Part shown: piece by piece, positions 43,110-51,053 of the stretch
Numbering within the stretch: position 1 is the stretch's first letter
How the letters are laid out: each line of letters opens with the position of its first letter
Source of the DNA: Dyella japonica A8
GTDB lineage: Bacteria; Pseudomonadota; Gammaproteobacteria; Xanthomonadales; Rhodanobacteraceae
Length of the DNA: 64,000 bases
Direction: 5' to 3'
Assembly: GCF_000725385.1 (NCBI RefSeq)
Contig: NZ_CP008884.1
Span: forward strand, 4,644,371-4,708,370
Notes under the pieces: generated by a model
Told to the model about the DNA's origin: nothing
The model's input: the letters and a program-made list of their open reading frames with translations, nothing else
Database searches by the model: none
Program-made: the position numbers and the translations under genes

Positions 43110-43745
43110 TCAGTCGCGGATACGCCCCTGCCCTTCGTTGTCCCAGTAGCCGAACACGCGGCGCGCGATCAGCTTGTAGAGGCGCTTGCCAGTGGCACGC
43201 CACAGCCGCGAATGCGGCGCGGGTGTATTGAGGATGTCCCGCTGCCGTGCGCTCAGCGCTTCCGGGCAATACGTGCGCTTGTGCTTGAGCAGGTGGCGCA
43301 GGTCTTCGCGTGCCAGCAGACGGAACAAGGCGCCGCGCTTGCCGCGCGTCCAGGCGATCTGGAAATCCACCAGCGCCGGCCGGCCATCGGCGCGCACCAG
43401 CCAGTTCGGCTCCTTGGCCAGATCGTTGTGCACGATGCCGCGGCGATGCAGGCGTGCCAGCAGGCGCAAGGCCTCGCGGTAATACGCGCGGTCGCGCGGC
43501 TGGGCCTGCTGCATGGGCGCGCCGGCGATATAGCTGCGCAAAAGCTCGCGCCCGTCCCAGCGCAACAGCGCGGGCACGCCGTCGATACCATCGAGCCTGG
43601 CCAGCGCCCGCGCCTCGCGCGCTGCGGCGCGCCGCGCAAAGGCGCGCGCCCACCAGCGGGCCGCCACGATGTCGCGGCGGATCACGCGCACGCCATCGCG
43701 CTCGGTTATTTCGATGCGGCCGAGTTCATCGGCCTTCAGGAGCAT
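43110..43745 (-). CDS. Small protein-kinase-like phosphotransferase
   Basis: Protein of 211 aa with the kinase catalytic core HRRGIVHNDLAKEPNWLVRADGRPALVDFQIAW, which carries HxD...N and DFQ in place of DFG, similar to the LPS-kinase (KdkA/InaA) and RIO-like small kinases. The C-terminus is very basic. The target could be lipid A core, another small molecule or protein. The ATG at 43745 has a weak ribosome site; an in-frame GTG 18 nt upstream is possible. Confidence 0.8.
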   Translation of the reverse strand: MLLKADELGRIEITERDGVRVIRRDIVAARWWARAFARRAAAREARALARLDGIDGVPALLRWDGRELLRSYIAGAPMQQAQPRDRAYYREALRLLARLHRRGIVHNDLAKEPNWLVRADGRPALVDFQIAWTRGKRGALFRLLAREDLRHLLKHKRTYCPEALSARQRDILNTPAPHSRLWRATGKRLYKLIARRVFGYWDNEGQGRIRD

Positions 43746-43870
43746 GTCGCCAGAGGTATCCACGGGAACGTCAGCCAGGGGTTCGCACCGCCATTGTCGC
43801 CGATGCGGGCGCTGCACGGCGCATGGCCATGCCGATATGCTGCACCGTCGGACCACGAGGACAGCCACTG

Positions 43871-44356
43871 ATGCTGGAGATTGCGCTTTACGTGCTGGCC
43901 GCCCTGCTGATCATCGGCGGCATTGCCGGCAACATCCTGCCCGCGCTGCCGGGCATCCCGATGATCTTCGGCGGCATCTGGCTGGTGGCAGCGTTGGACC
44001 AGTACCGGCACCTCGGCGTGTGGTGGCTGGTGATCATCGGCGCACTGGGCACCATCGGCGTGCTGATGGACTTCGTGTCCGCCTCGCTGGGCGCCAAACG
44101 GGTCGGGGCCAGCAAGCTGGCCATGTCGGGCGCGGGCCTGGGCACGGTGGTGGGCATGTTCTTCGGCCTGGCCGGCCTCATCATCGGGCCGTTCGCGGGC
44201 GCCCTGCTGGGTGAACTGGCCTCGGGCACCAGCGTGCTGCGCTCGGCCCACGTGGGCGTGGCCACCTGGCTGGGCCTGTTGTTCGGCACCCTGGTCAAGC
44301 TGGTGATCTCCTTCGTGATGGTCGGCCTGTTCGGTTTTGCCATGCTGTTTGGCTAA
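43871..44356 (+). CDS. DUF456-family membrane protein
   Basis: Inner-membrane protein of 161 aa with four or five helices and the DUF456 pattern: PALPGIPMIFGGIWLVA, then MDFVSASLGAKRVGASKLAMSGAGLGTVVGMFFGLAGLIIGPFAGALLGEL with many small-residue helix-packing motifs. Function unknown. It is divergent from the small kinase gene. Confidence 0.88.
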   Translation: MLEIALYVLAALLIIGGIAGNILPALPGIPMIFGGIWLVAALDQYRHLGVWWLVIIGALGTIGVLMDFVSASLGAKRVGASKLAMSGAGLGTVVGMFFGLAGLIIGPFAGALLGELASGTSVLRSAHVGVATWLGLLFGTLVKLVISFVMVGLFGFAMLFG

Positions 44357-44445
44357 GGGGCCTCCCCACCGGCGCGACCTTCGGCACATGGCTGGCCGCC
44401 ACCGCGCCCTATAGGCTCGGGGCACTTCATCTTCGGGGAGCCCTC

Positions 44446-46212
44446 ATGTCCAAACGTCTTGCCCTGGCGCTGGCGGTATCGCTGGCCGCCATCGGTTCCG
44501 CCCATGCGGATACCAAGTCGCCCACCTGGATCGATCGCAGCAACGACGACGCGAAGGTGCTGCTCGATGTGATGGCGAAGTTCAGTCCCGAATTCGCCTC
44601 GCAGATCGGCGTTCCCGGATACGACGACAAGGTCGCCGACCTCAAGCCCGATGTCGACGCGCGTTCGCGCGCCGCGCTGGTCGATGCGAAGGCGAAGCTC
44701 GAAAACATGCTGGCCGGCGAGAAGGACGCCAACGTCCGCCAGGATCTGCAGATCATGATCAAGGCCGCGGACCAGCAGATCGAAGGCATCGACCTCACCC
44801 ACAAGTACATGCTGCCGTACCAGGACGTGGGCCAGCTGATCTTCCAGGGCGAGTTCGCGCTGCTGAAGGACGACGTGGACGCCAAGCGCCGCCCGTCAGC
44901 GGTGAAGCGCCTGGCCTGCTATGTCGGCAAAGCGCCTGGCTGCACGCCGATCACCGATCTGGCCAAGGCGCAGACCCAGGCACGCATCGGCGAGAAGGAC
45001 CTGATCGGCCCGTACAAGAACGAAGTGGAGCAGAAGCTCAGCAACACGCAGCGTTATGCGCAGGGCATCCGCCAGCTGTTCGCTAAGTACAAGCTGGACG
45101 ATGCCGAGGGCAAGGCCGCGCTCGACGCGCTGGACAGCCAGCTCAAGGACTACGACGGCTGGGTGCGCTCCACCATCGTGCCGCGCGCGCGTGCGGACTT
45201 CCGCCTGCCGGAGCCGCTGTATGCGTACAACCTCAAGCAGGTCGGCATCGATATTCCGCCGGAGCAGCTGATCAAGGAAGCCCAGTTCGAGTTCACCGAG
45301 CTGCGTTCGATGATGCAGATGATCGCGCCGGTGGTGGCGAAGGATGAAAACATCCAGGCCACCGATTACCGCGACGTGCTCAAGGCGCTGAAGAAGCAGC
45401 AGCTGGGCAAGGATGACGTGGTGCCCTGGTACCACGAGATCATCGGCCATATCGAAGACATCATCCGCCGCGAGCACATCATCACCCTGCCCCAGCGCAA
45501 GATGCAGATGCGCCTGGCCTCGGAAGCGGAAACCGCCGCCGTACCGGCACCGCACATGGACCCGCCCCCGTTCATCAACAACCACGGCGAGCAGGGCACC
45601 TTCGTGCTCACCATGGGCAACCCCAGCGGCGGCAAGTCCGATTCGTATGACGACTTCACGTATAAGGCCGCCGCGTGGACGCTGACCGCGCACGAAGGCC
45701 GCCCCGGCCATGAGCTGCAGTTCGCGGCGATGGTGGAGCGCGGCGTGTCGCTGGCGCGCAGCCTGTTCGCCTTCAACAGCGTGAACGTGGAAGGCTGGGC
45801 GCTGTACGCCGAGTCGGAAATGCTGCCGTACGAACCGCCGGCCGGCCAGTTCATCGCCCTGCAGGCCCGCCTGCAGCGTGCCGCGCGCGCCTACCTCGAT
45901 CCGATGCTCAACCTGGGCCTGATCACCAAGGAGCGGGCACACGACGTGCTGCGCAACGACGTGGGCCTGTCCGAAGCCATGACCCAGCAGGAACTGGACC
46001 GCTACACCTTCAACAGCCCCGGCCAGGCCACTGCGTATTTCTACGGATACATGCGCCTGCAGCAGACGCGACTGAACGCCGAGCTGGCGCTGGGCAAGGA
46101 CTTCAACCGCCAGGCCTTCAACGACTTTGTGATCGGCCAGGGCCTGTTGCCGCCGGAACAGCTGGCCGAAGCGGTGCGCACGCAGTTCATTCCGTCGCAG
46201 AAGAAGAAGTAG
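44446..46212 (+). CDS. DUF885-family exported protein (putative metallopeptidase)
   Basis: Periplasmic protein of 588 aa with signal peptide (LALALAVSLAAIGSAHA). The family motif H416-EGRPG-H422 in TAHEGRPGHELQ, followed by EGWALYAE, resembles a zinc peptidase site (HE-x5-H then E). DUF885 proteins are predicted metallopeptidases of the M32/M2-like clan with unknown substrates. The ribosome site is GGGGAG. A REP-like hairpin follows the gene. Confidence 0.9.
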   Translation: MSKRLALALAVSLAAIGSAHADTKSPTWIDRSNDDAKVLLDVMAKFSPEFASQIGVPGYDDKVADLKPDVDARSRAALVDAKAKLENMLAGEKDANVRQDLQIMIKAADQQIEGIDLTHKYMLPYQDVGQLIFQGEFALLKDDVDAKRRPSAVKRLACYVGKAPGCTPITDLAKAQTQARIGEKDLIGPYKNEVEQKLSNTQRYAQGIRQLFAKYKLDDAEGKAALDALDSQLKDYDGWVRSTIVPRARADFRLPEPLYAYNLKQVGIDIPPEQLIKEAQFEFTELRSMMQMIAPVVAKDENIQATDYRDVLKALKKQQLGKDDVVPWYHEIIGHIEDIIRREHIITLPQRKMQMRLASEAETAAVPAPHMDPPPFINNHGEQGTFVLTMGNPSGGKSDSYDDFTYKAAAWTLTAHEGRPGHELQFAAMVERGVSLARSLFAFNSVNVEGWALYAESEMLPYEPPAGQFIALQARLQRAARAYLDPMLNLGLITKERAHDVLRNDVGLSEAMTQQELDRYTFNSPGQATAYFYGYMRLQQTRLNAELALGKDFNRQAFNDFVIGQGLLPPEQLAEAVRTQFIPSQKKK

Positions 46213-46229
46213 CGGGTACCTCGACTGGC

Positions 46230-46259
46230 TCGTCATCCCAGCGAAAGCTGGAATGACGA
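46230..46259. repeat. REP-like palindrome, family A (simple hairpin)
   Basis: TCGTCATCCCAGC and GCTGGAATGACGA pair around GAAA. It lies between the convergent DUF885 and tfoX-like genes. Confidence 0.75.
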
Positions 46260-46269
46260 CATACTCAGG

Positions 46270-46647
46270 CTATTCGGAACGGGGCCGCGCTTTCGGGCGC
46301 GGCCTCTTTTTTTGCGGGGCGGGTACATTGCCACTGCGTTCCAGCCATTCCGCAAAGCGGGCGGTATCGCGACGAAGCGCGGGCGGCACGAGGATGTAGT
46401 CGCGGCTGGGCGGTTCGTCCGGGCGATGACGGAATCGCGCGGCGCCCGGCTCCGCCAGCAGGGCGGGCTGGTCCGCCTCGGCCAGGCGCAGCGCCAGCCC
46501 GTGCGAACCCAGCCATGCGCACGGCTTCTCGCCGAACCAGGCCATCAGGCCGCCGAACATGGCCTTGAACCGAAGGTCGTGTGGCCGCCCCAGATGTGTG
46601 GCGGCGTCCTCCAGCTCACTGCGCATGGCCTGGATGTCCGGTTTCAC
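46270..46647 (-). CDS. TfoX N-terminal-domain protein
   Basis: Protein of 125 aa with the TfoX_N fold (LRFKAMFGGLMAWFGEKPCAWLGSHGLALRL) and a strongly basic C-terminal tail (PAPQKKRPRPKARPRSE). It is a stand-alone domain, not the full competence regulator. The GTG start at 46647 overlaps the stop of the upstream trhA gene by 4 nt (GTGA), which supports this start and translational coupling. Confidence 0.85.
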   Translation of the reverse strand: MKPDIQAMRSELEDAATHLGRPHDLRFKAMFGGLMAWFGEKPCAWLGSHGLALRLAEADQPALLAEPGAARFRHRPDEPPSRDYILVPPALRRDTARFAEWLERSGNVPAPQKKRPRPKARPRSE

Positions 46648-47312
46648 GCCGGCGCGTCGGGCAACACGTAGAACAGCACGGCCAGGTAGTGCAGCACGCT
46701 GCCCGCCAGCACGAAGAAGTGCCACACCGCATGGTGGTACGGCAGCTTGCGCCACAGATAGAACGGCACGCCCAGCGTGTAGGCCACCCCGCCTGCCAGC
46801 AGCAGCACCATGCCGCCGGTCTGCAGGTGTGCGAGCAGGGGCTTGAAGGCGATCACTCCCACCCAGCCCATGCCCACGTACATCAGCACGGCGAGCTTGC
46901 GGTACTTCTTCAGCAGGCCGAGCTCGAGCGCGCTGCCCATCACGGCCAGCGCCCACACCGTACCGAACAGGCTCCAGCCCCAGGCACCCGGCAAGGCAAT
47001 CAGGGTGAAGGGCGTATAGGTGCCCGCGATCAACAGGAAGATGGCGATGTGGTCCAGCGTGCGCAGCACGCGCTTGGCCATCACGCCGGGAATGGAGTGG
47101 TACAGCGTGGAAGCCGTGTAACAGAGGATCAGCGTGGAACCGAACACCGCGCTCGCCACCACGGCGCGCGCGTCGCCGTAGAGCGCCGCGAACGCCACCA
47201 GCGTGGCGAGGCCGGCAATGCTCAGCAGGATGCCGATGCCGTGGATGACGCTGCTGGCGAGCTCGTCGCCGAAGGCATAGCGGGGGAGCGCCGTGCCGGA
47301 GGTGGCAGACAT
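46644..47312 (-). CDS. trhA: Hemolysin III / TrhA family membrane protein
   Basis: Seven-helix membrane protein of 222 aa of the PAQR-related hemolysin III family. Landmarks are ELASSVIHGIGILLSIAGLATLV, CYTASTLYHS and HIAIFLLIAGTYTPF, whose His/Ser/Asp residues form the presumed metal site. In E. coli TrhA influences membrane energetics and fatty acids. AAGGA lies 8 nt before the ATG, and a stable hairpin stands just upstream (47327-47357). Confidence 0.9.
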   Translation of the reverse strand: MSATSGTALPRYAFGDELASSVIHGIGILLSIAGLATLVAFAALYGDARAVVASAVFGSTLILCYTASTLYHSIPGVMAKRVLRTLDHIAIFLLIAGTYTPFTLIALPGAWGWSLFGTVWALAVMGSALELGLLKKYRKLAVLMYVGMGWVGVIAFKPLLAHLQTGGMVLLLAGGVAYTLGVPFYLWRKLPYHHAVWHFFVLAGSVLHYLAVLFYVLPDAPA

Positions 47313-47326
47313 GGGGAAAGTCCTTG

Positions 47327-47357
47327 GACGGAACGTACCGAAGGGTACGGCTCCGTC
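47327..47357 (-). promoter_or_regulatory. Stable hairpin in the trhA leader
   Basis: GACGGA...TCCGTC and CGTACC...GGTACG form a 12-bp stem with a small internal bulge and a CTTC loop, ending 15 nt before the trhA ATG. It could be a leader control element or an old terminator; no known riboswitch consensus was recognised. Confidence 0.35.
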
Positions 47358-47464
47358 ACCTTAGCGGCCCCACGGGTGATTGCAAGGCCACGCCGCGTAT
47401 GAAACGCCGCGCAGCCCCGTCGTGGATCAACCCATGCCGCCAGCGAAGGACCGCCGCACCACCG

Positions 47465-47899
47465 TCACTCGATGATGAAGGCGCCGAACGCCACACCGAT
47501 GTCCCAGCCCTTGCCCGTGCCGCTGAGCGCCAGGGAGACGTTGCCCTTGGTCATCACGCGCGCACCGGCGGATTTGGAGGCCCCTGCATGCACGCCCGCG
47601 TCGGCGTAGTGGCCCTTGATCTCGCTGATGCTGCTGATGCCGGAGAACTTGCCGACGCCGTCGTCGATCTGGCTCTTGCCGAAGGTCAGGCCACCGCCCT
47701 TGACGCGGATGTGCACGCCCATGCTCTGCCCGTTGCTGCAATGGACGGTGCCGCTGCCGGTGGCCGTCTGATAGAACACCGACCAGCCCGAGAGACGGAA
47801 ATTCATCTTGCACTCCAGGTCGCCGGCACGCGCCGGGACCGATGCCATCCCGCCGGCGAACGCCAACACCAAGGCCGCCGCAAACTTTGTCGCGCCCAT
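47465..47899 (-). CDS. Small exported protein of unknown function
   Basis: Protein of 144 aa with signal peptide (KFAAALVLAFAGGMASVPARA). The mature chain DLECKMNFRLSGWSVFYQTATGSGTVHCSNGQ contains a likely disulfide pair and Gly-rich strands, reading like a small beta-barrel or lipocalin-type fold. GGAGG precedes the ATG at 47899 by 6 nt, which decides the start. No family recognised with confidence. Confidence 0.75.
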   Translation of the reverse strand: MGATKFAAALVLAFAGGMASVPARAGDLECKMNFRLSGWSVFYQTATGSGTVHCSNGQSMGVHIRVKGGGLTFGKSQIDDGVGKFSGISSISEIKGHYADAGVHAGASKSAGARVMTKGNVSLALSGTGKGWDIGVAFGAFIIE

Positions 47900-47969
47900 C
47901 ACACGCCTCCCATGCAAGCCGCACCGCCATCGCACGGCGCGTCAAGGATTCTGGCAAGCACGCACCGTC

Positions 47970-48108
47970 TGAGGCGTGAATACCTCTTTCACCCGGGCTG
48001 TACGCCAGAACAAGCCGCACCGGGGAAAAATGGCACAACCGGGCGTCCCCTCTCTCTCCCCCGACGCCCGGCCTTGCCGCCCCGCCATCCTGTGCGGGGC
48101 TTTTTTTT
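47970..48108 (+). ncRNA. Candidate small RNA with C/U-rich loop and intrinsic terminator
   Basis: Between divergent genes, with no plus-strand ORF. Elements in order: a small stem GTGAA/TTCAC (47976-47992); a perfect 9-bp stem CCGGGCGTC/GACGCCCGG (48039-48047, 48063-48071) whose 15-nt loop is only C and T (CCCTCTCTCTCCCCC); and a terminator stem GCCCCGC/GCGGGGC followed by eight T (48079-48108). C-rich exposed loops recall the Xanthomonas sRNA sX13, but homology was not tested. The 5' end is a guess and no convincing promoter was found. Confidence 0.5.
48079..48108 (+). terminator. Orphan intrinsic terminator
   Basis: GCCCCGC - 8-nt loop - GCGGGGC followed by TTTTTTTT. The gene to its left is on the other strand, so no annotated gene needs it on the plus strand. 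Confidence 0.85.
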
Positions 48109-48189
48109 GAAGCCCGAGACGACGCCCGCTACACCGTCACCGACGGCAGGTTCTATGCTGGGGGCGGACCGGGAATCGGGAGAAGCGCC

Positions 48190-49017
48190 ATGTCAGCGAT
48201 CGACCTACTCTTGCATCTGGATCATCTGGACCTGGGCGCCGCCGCCCCCCGCGCCGCCATGGCCCTGGCGCAACGCCTCCACGCACGGCTCGACGCGCTG
48301 TACGTCGCCGACCTCCCCGCCACCGCCTTCAGCCTGCCCGAGGCCGTGCCCGTGCAGTTGGAAGAAACCCAGCGCCGGGTCGCCGAAGCGCAGACGCGCG
48401 ACGGCCATTGGCGGGAGACGCTGGCCGCACGCTCGCTGGCGGGGCGTTGGCGGGTCACCCAGGGCGACACCGTGCAGGCCGTGAGCCAGGCAGCGTCGGG
48501 CTACGACATGCTGGTAATGGAGCGCAGCCAGAAGCGCAGCGACGCCCCGGTCGGCTTCGGCTCGGTATCGCGCTGCGTGTTCGCCAGCGGCCGGCCGGTG
48601 CTGGTGGTGCCGGACACCGCGCCCGTGCCAACCCTGGGCGCCAGCGTGCTGGTGGCCTGGAACGGCAGCCGCGAATCCGCGCTTGCCCTGGCCGCCGCCG
48701 TGCCGCTGCTGCAGAAGGCCGACGACGTGCGCGTGCTCGACGGCAGCGAAATGAATGCGGACATGTTGCCGGTGCTGCCCCCGCCCGGGCTGGCCGACTG
48801 GCTGCAGCGTCATGGCATCCACGCCCGCATCGATACGCTGGACGCCGGCCCCAGCCACGCGGCCGGACCCGCCGTGCTGGATGCCGCGCATGCGCAGGGC
48901 GCCGACCTGATCGTGATGGGTGCCTGGAGCCGCTCGCGCCTGGCGCAGATGGTGCTGGGTGGAACCACCCGCCACCTGTTCATGCATGGCGACGTGCCAA
49001 TGCTGGTGGCGCACTGA
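48190..49017 (+). CDS. Universal stress protein, two tandem Usp domains
   Basis: Protein of 275 aa with two UspA folds (about 1-140 and 150-275). The second keeps the ATP-binding-type pattern VMGAWSRSRLAQMVLGGTTRHL; the first has a degenerate SQKRSDAPVGFGSVSR. GGGAG precedes the ATG by about 7 nt. Such tandem Usps are often induced on growth arrest or low oxygen; no FNR-like site is seen here. Confidence 0.9.
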   Translation: MSAIDLLLHLDHLDLGAAAPRAAMALAQRLHARLDALYVADLPATAFSLPEAVPVQLEETQRRVAEAQTRDGHWRETLAARSLAGRWRVTQGDTVQAVSQAASGYDMLVMERSQKRSDAPVGFGSVSRCVFASGRPVLVVPDTAPVPTLGASVLVAWNGSRESALALAAAVPLLQKADDVRVLDGSEMNADMLPVLPPPGLADWLQRHGIHARIDTLDAGPSHAAGPAVLDAAHAQGADLIVMGAWSRSRLAQMVLGGTTRHLFMHGDVPMLVAH

Positions 49018-49190
49018 AAAAACCGTTTCCAGGCCAGTCAGGGTGCACCGCCCAGAATAGCCCTCTATACGGCTACTTGTGCAAGTCCCATAAGTAGGCC
49101 TACGGTGAAATCGCGCCCGCGCGATCCCCACTGCCTCCCCGCAGCGTGTCGGGTGCGACAACCCAACATCGATACGTCAGGAGGTCGCCC

Positions 49191-49847
49191 ATGTCGTCCG
49201 CAAGCCTGGCTGTACCCCGTCACGCCCATCCCGACAGCGTTCGCGTCGCTGCCATGAGTGCCGCCATCGCCCTGAACCTGGCTGCGCTCATCGCCGTCAT
49301 GCGGCCGATGGCCCCGCAACTGGTACAGCAGGTGCAACGCGTCACCGCGATACCGATCAGCTGGATCACGCCGAAGAAAGAAGTGCCGCCACCGCCGATC
49401 ATCGACCTGAAGAGGCCACCCTTACAGAAAGCGCCCACGCATGCGCCGGCCGTGCCCCATCCGGAACCCGTACCCGCGCCCGTACTTGCAACATCGGATG
49501 ACGGCACGGTGGCCGCGCCGCCGGCAACACCAACGCTGGCACCGCCGACGATCGACACGGGGGCGGCGGTGGAAGCGACGCTGGCCTATCGCGCGACGCC
49601 GCTCAAATACCCGGCGCAGGCGTTGCATGCCCACATGCAGGGCCAGGTGATCCTGAAGGTACTGGTCGACGAGGCGGGCATCCCGCAGGAGGTCAGCATC
49701 GAGAAGAGCAGCGGCTCCACCCTGCTCGACCGCAGCGCGCAAGACCAGGTACTGAAGGGCTGGAAGTTCGAGCCGGCCACAGTGAATGGCCATCCCGCGC
49801 GTGCATGGGCACGCGTGCCGGTGACGTTCAACCTGAGCGAGCTGTAG
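49191..49847 (+). CDS. TonB-family energy-transducing protein
   Basis: Inner-membrane-anchored periplasmic protein of 218 aa. One N-terminal helix (about residues 19-38, VAAMSAAIALNLAALIAVM), a Pro-rich spacer (about 62-120), and a C-terminal TonB domain (TPLKYPAQALHAHMQGQVILKVLVDEAGIPQEVSIEKSSG) that would contact TonB-dependent receptors. No exbB/exbD alongside. GGAGG precedes the ATG at 49191 by 7 nt. Confidence 0.88.
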   Translation: MSSASLAVPRHAHPDSVRVAAMSAAIALNLAALIAVMRPMAPQLVQQVQRVTAIPISWITPKKEVPPPPIIDLKRPPLQKAPTHAPAVPHPEPVPAPVLATSDDGTVAAPPATPTLAPPTIDTGAAVEATLAYRATPLKYPAQALHAHMQGQVILKVLVDEAGIPQEVSIEKSSGSTLLDRSAQDQVLKGWKFEPATVNGHPARAWARVPVTFNLSEL

Positions 49848-49922
49848 CCACCATCCATCGGTGAGGGAAGGCCCGGCCTGCATCCAGCGGCAGGTCGGGC
49901 CATTCCACGGCAATCGAAGTTC

Positions 49923-50213
49923 TCAATGGGCGTTGGCGGTCGCCGTGTGCGCGGGGCCGCGCGCTACGCGCACAATGGCCCATATCACCGCCGCCACGAC
50001 GATCACCGGCAGGTACGCGGGCAACAGGGCAAGCGCCACGATGGGCACCGCGACCAGCAGCGCGACGCCGCCGAGGAATAGGCCGAGCAAGGCGCCGATC
50101 AGGCTGAAGAGACCGCCAACCAGACTGAAGACAAGCTTGAACACCAGGCCGATCGTGACGGCCCCAAGCCAGAGTCCCAGTACCACCATCAAGAGCACGC
50201 TCATCGCAATCAT
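49923..50213 (-). CDS. Small hydrophobic membrane protein
   Basis: Protein of 96 aa that is almost entirely hydrophobic: helices at about 3-25, 27-52 and 54-86, with Gly-rich packing (LVGGLFSLIGALLGLFLGGVALL). No recognised family. A good AAGGAG ribosome site precedes the ATG. It is divergent from the cysteine-dioxygenase-like gene. Confidence 0.65.
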   Translation of the reverse strand: MIAMSVLLMVVLGLWLGAVTIGLVFKLVFSLVGGLFSLIGALLGLFLGGVALLVAVPIVALALLPAYLPVIVVAAVIWAIVRVARGPAHTATANAH

Positions 50214-50436
50214 GACGCTTCTCCTTTCGGCTCATCGTCGGCGACCATGCGCATCGACGTTTTGAGGCACCCCATACGGTTTTCAAGGCCCTCTCGAGTG
50301 TCATCGTGCGCTTTTGCGGAACGCTGCGCATGTCGCGAAAGTCATGCCATCCCGCGCGTTTGCAATCAGCGTGTGTTACAGGACTTTAACGAGGCAAATG
50401 GTCCACTGCGCGCCGGTTTCTGTCGAGTAACATCGC

Positions 50437-51015
50437 ATGGCCAAACACATGCAACACCTCAAGGCGCTGCGTGAGATTGCGTTTGACTATGGCGTGGGCG
50501 AACACCCTGACCTTGCCACGATGGCAAGGGAACTGAGCCGCGCGGTATACCAGAACAAGCACGCGCTGGCCGACGACCTCGCCGACCTGCGCACGCGCGA
50601 AAAGGGTTTCGAACGCTGGCTGGTGGCACAGCGCAACAAGCCGGACATCAGCGTGCTGGTGATGGCGTGGCCGGCCAACTACGGCACGCCCATCCACGAT
50701 CACGACGGCCTATGGGGCCTGGAGCTGGCACTGCACGGTGCGCTCGAAGTGGAATCGTGGGATCGCGGCGAAAACGGGAAGAACCTGCGCCTGACGGGCC
50801 GCGACTGGCTGGGCCCCGGCGACGTCACCTGGTTCGATGCCGACGACCGCCACGCGCATCGCTGCCGCAACCTTTCCCGAGCTGAAACCGCGCTGACGCT
50901 TCACGTCTACGGTGGCGATCTGGCACAGTACTTCACATACCAAGAAGCCGGCCAAGCCGGTCAGTGGACCAAGAGCCCGCAGCGCAGCGCCATTGCCGGC
51001 CGCCTGTACGCCTGA
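50437..51015 (+). CDS. Cysteine-dioxygenase-family cupin enzyme
   Basis: Thiol dioxygenase of 192 aa. The iron ligands are H87 and H89 (PIHDHDGLWGLEL) and H141 (DDRHAHRCRN), with the catalytic H156/Y158 pair in LHVYGGD. The family oxidises cysteine or a related thiol such as 3-mercaptopropionate to the sulfinate. The next gene, a flavoprotein, starts 38 nt downstream, so the pair is probably one transcript. Confidence 0.88.
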   Translation: MAKHMQHLKALREIAFDYGVGEHPDLATMARELSRAVYQNKHALADDLADLRTREKGFERWLVAQRNKPDISVLVMAWPANYGTPIHDHDGLWGLELALHGALEVESWDRGENGKNLRLTGRDWLGPGDVTWFDADDRHAHRCRNLSRAETALTLHVYGGDLAQYFTYQEAGQAGQWTKSPQRSAIAGRLYA

Positions 51016-51053
51016 TCCACGCCCACGTAGAAACGCTTTTTTAAGGGAATGGC

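Noticed and set aside
47313..47400. Known riboswitch (yybP-ykoY/Mn type) upstream of trhA
   Set aside because: Only a simple hairpin is seen; the conserved yybP-ykoY core sequences were not found on reading.
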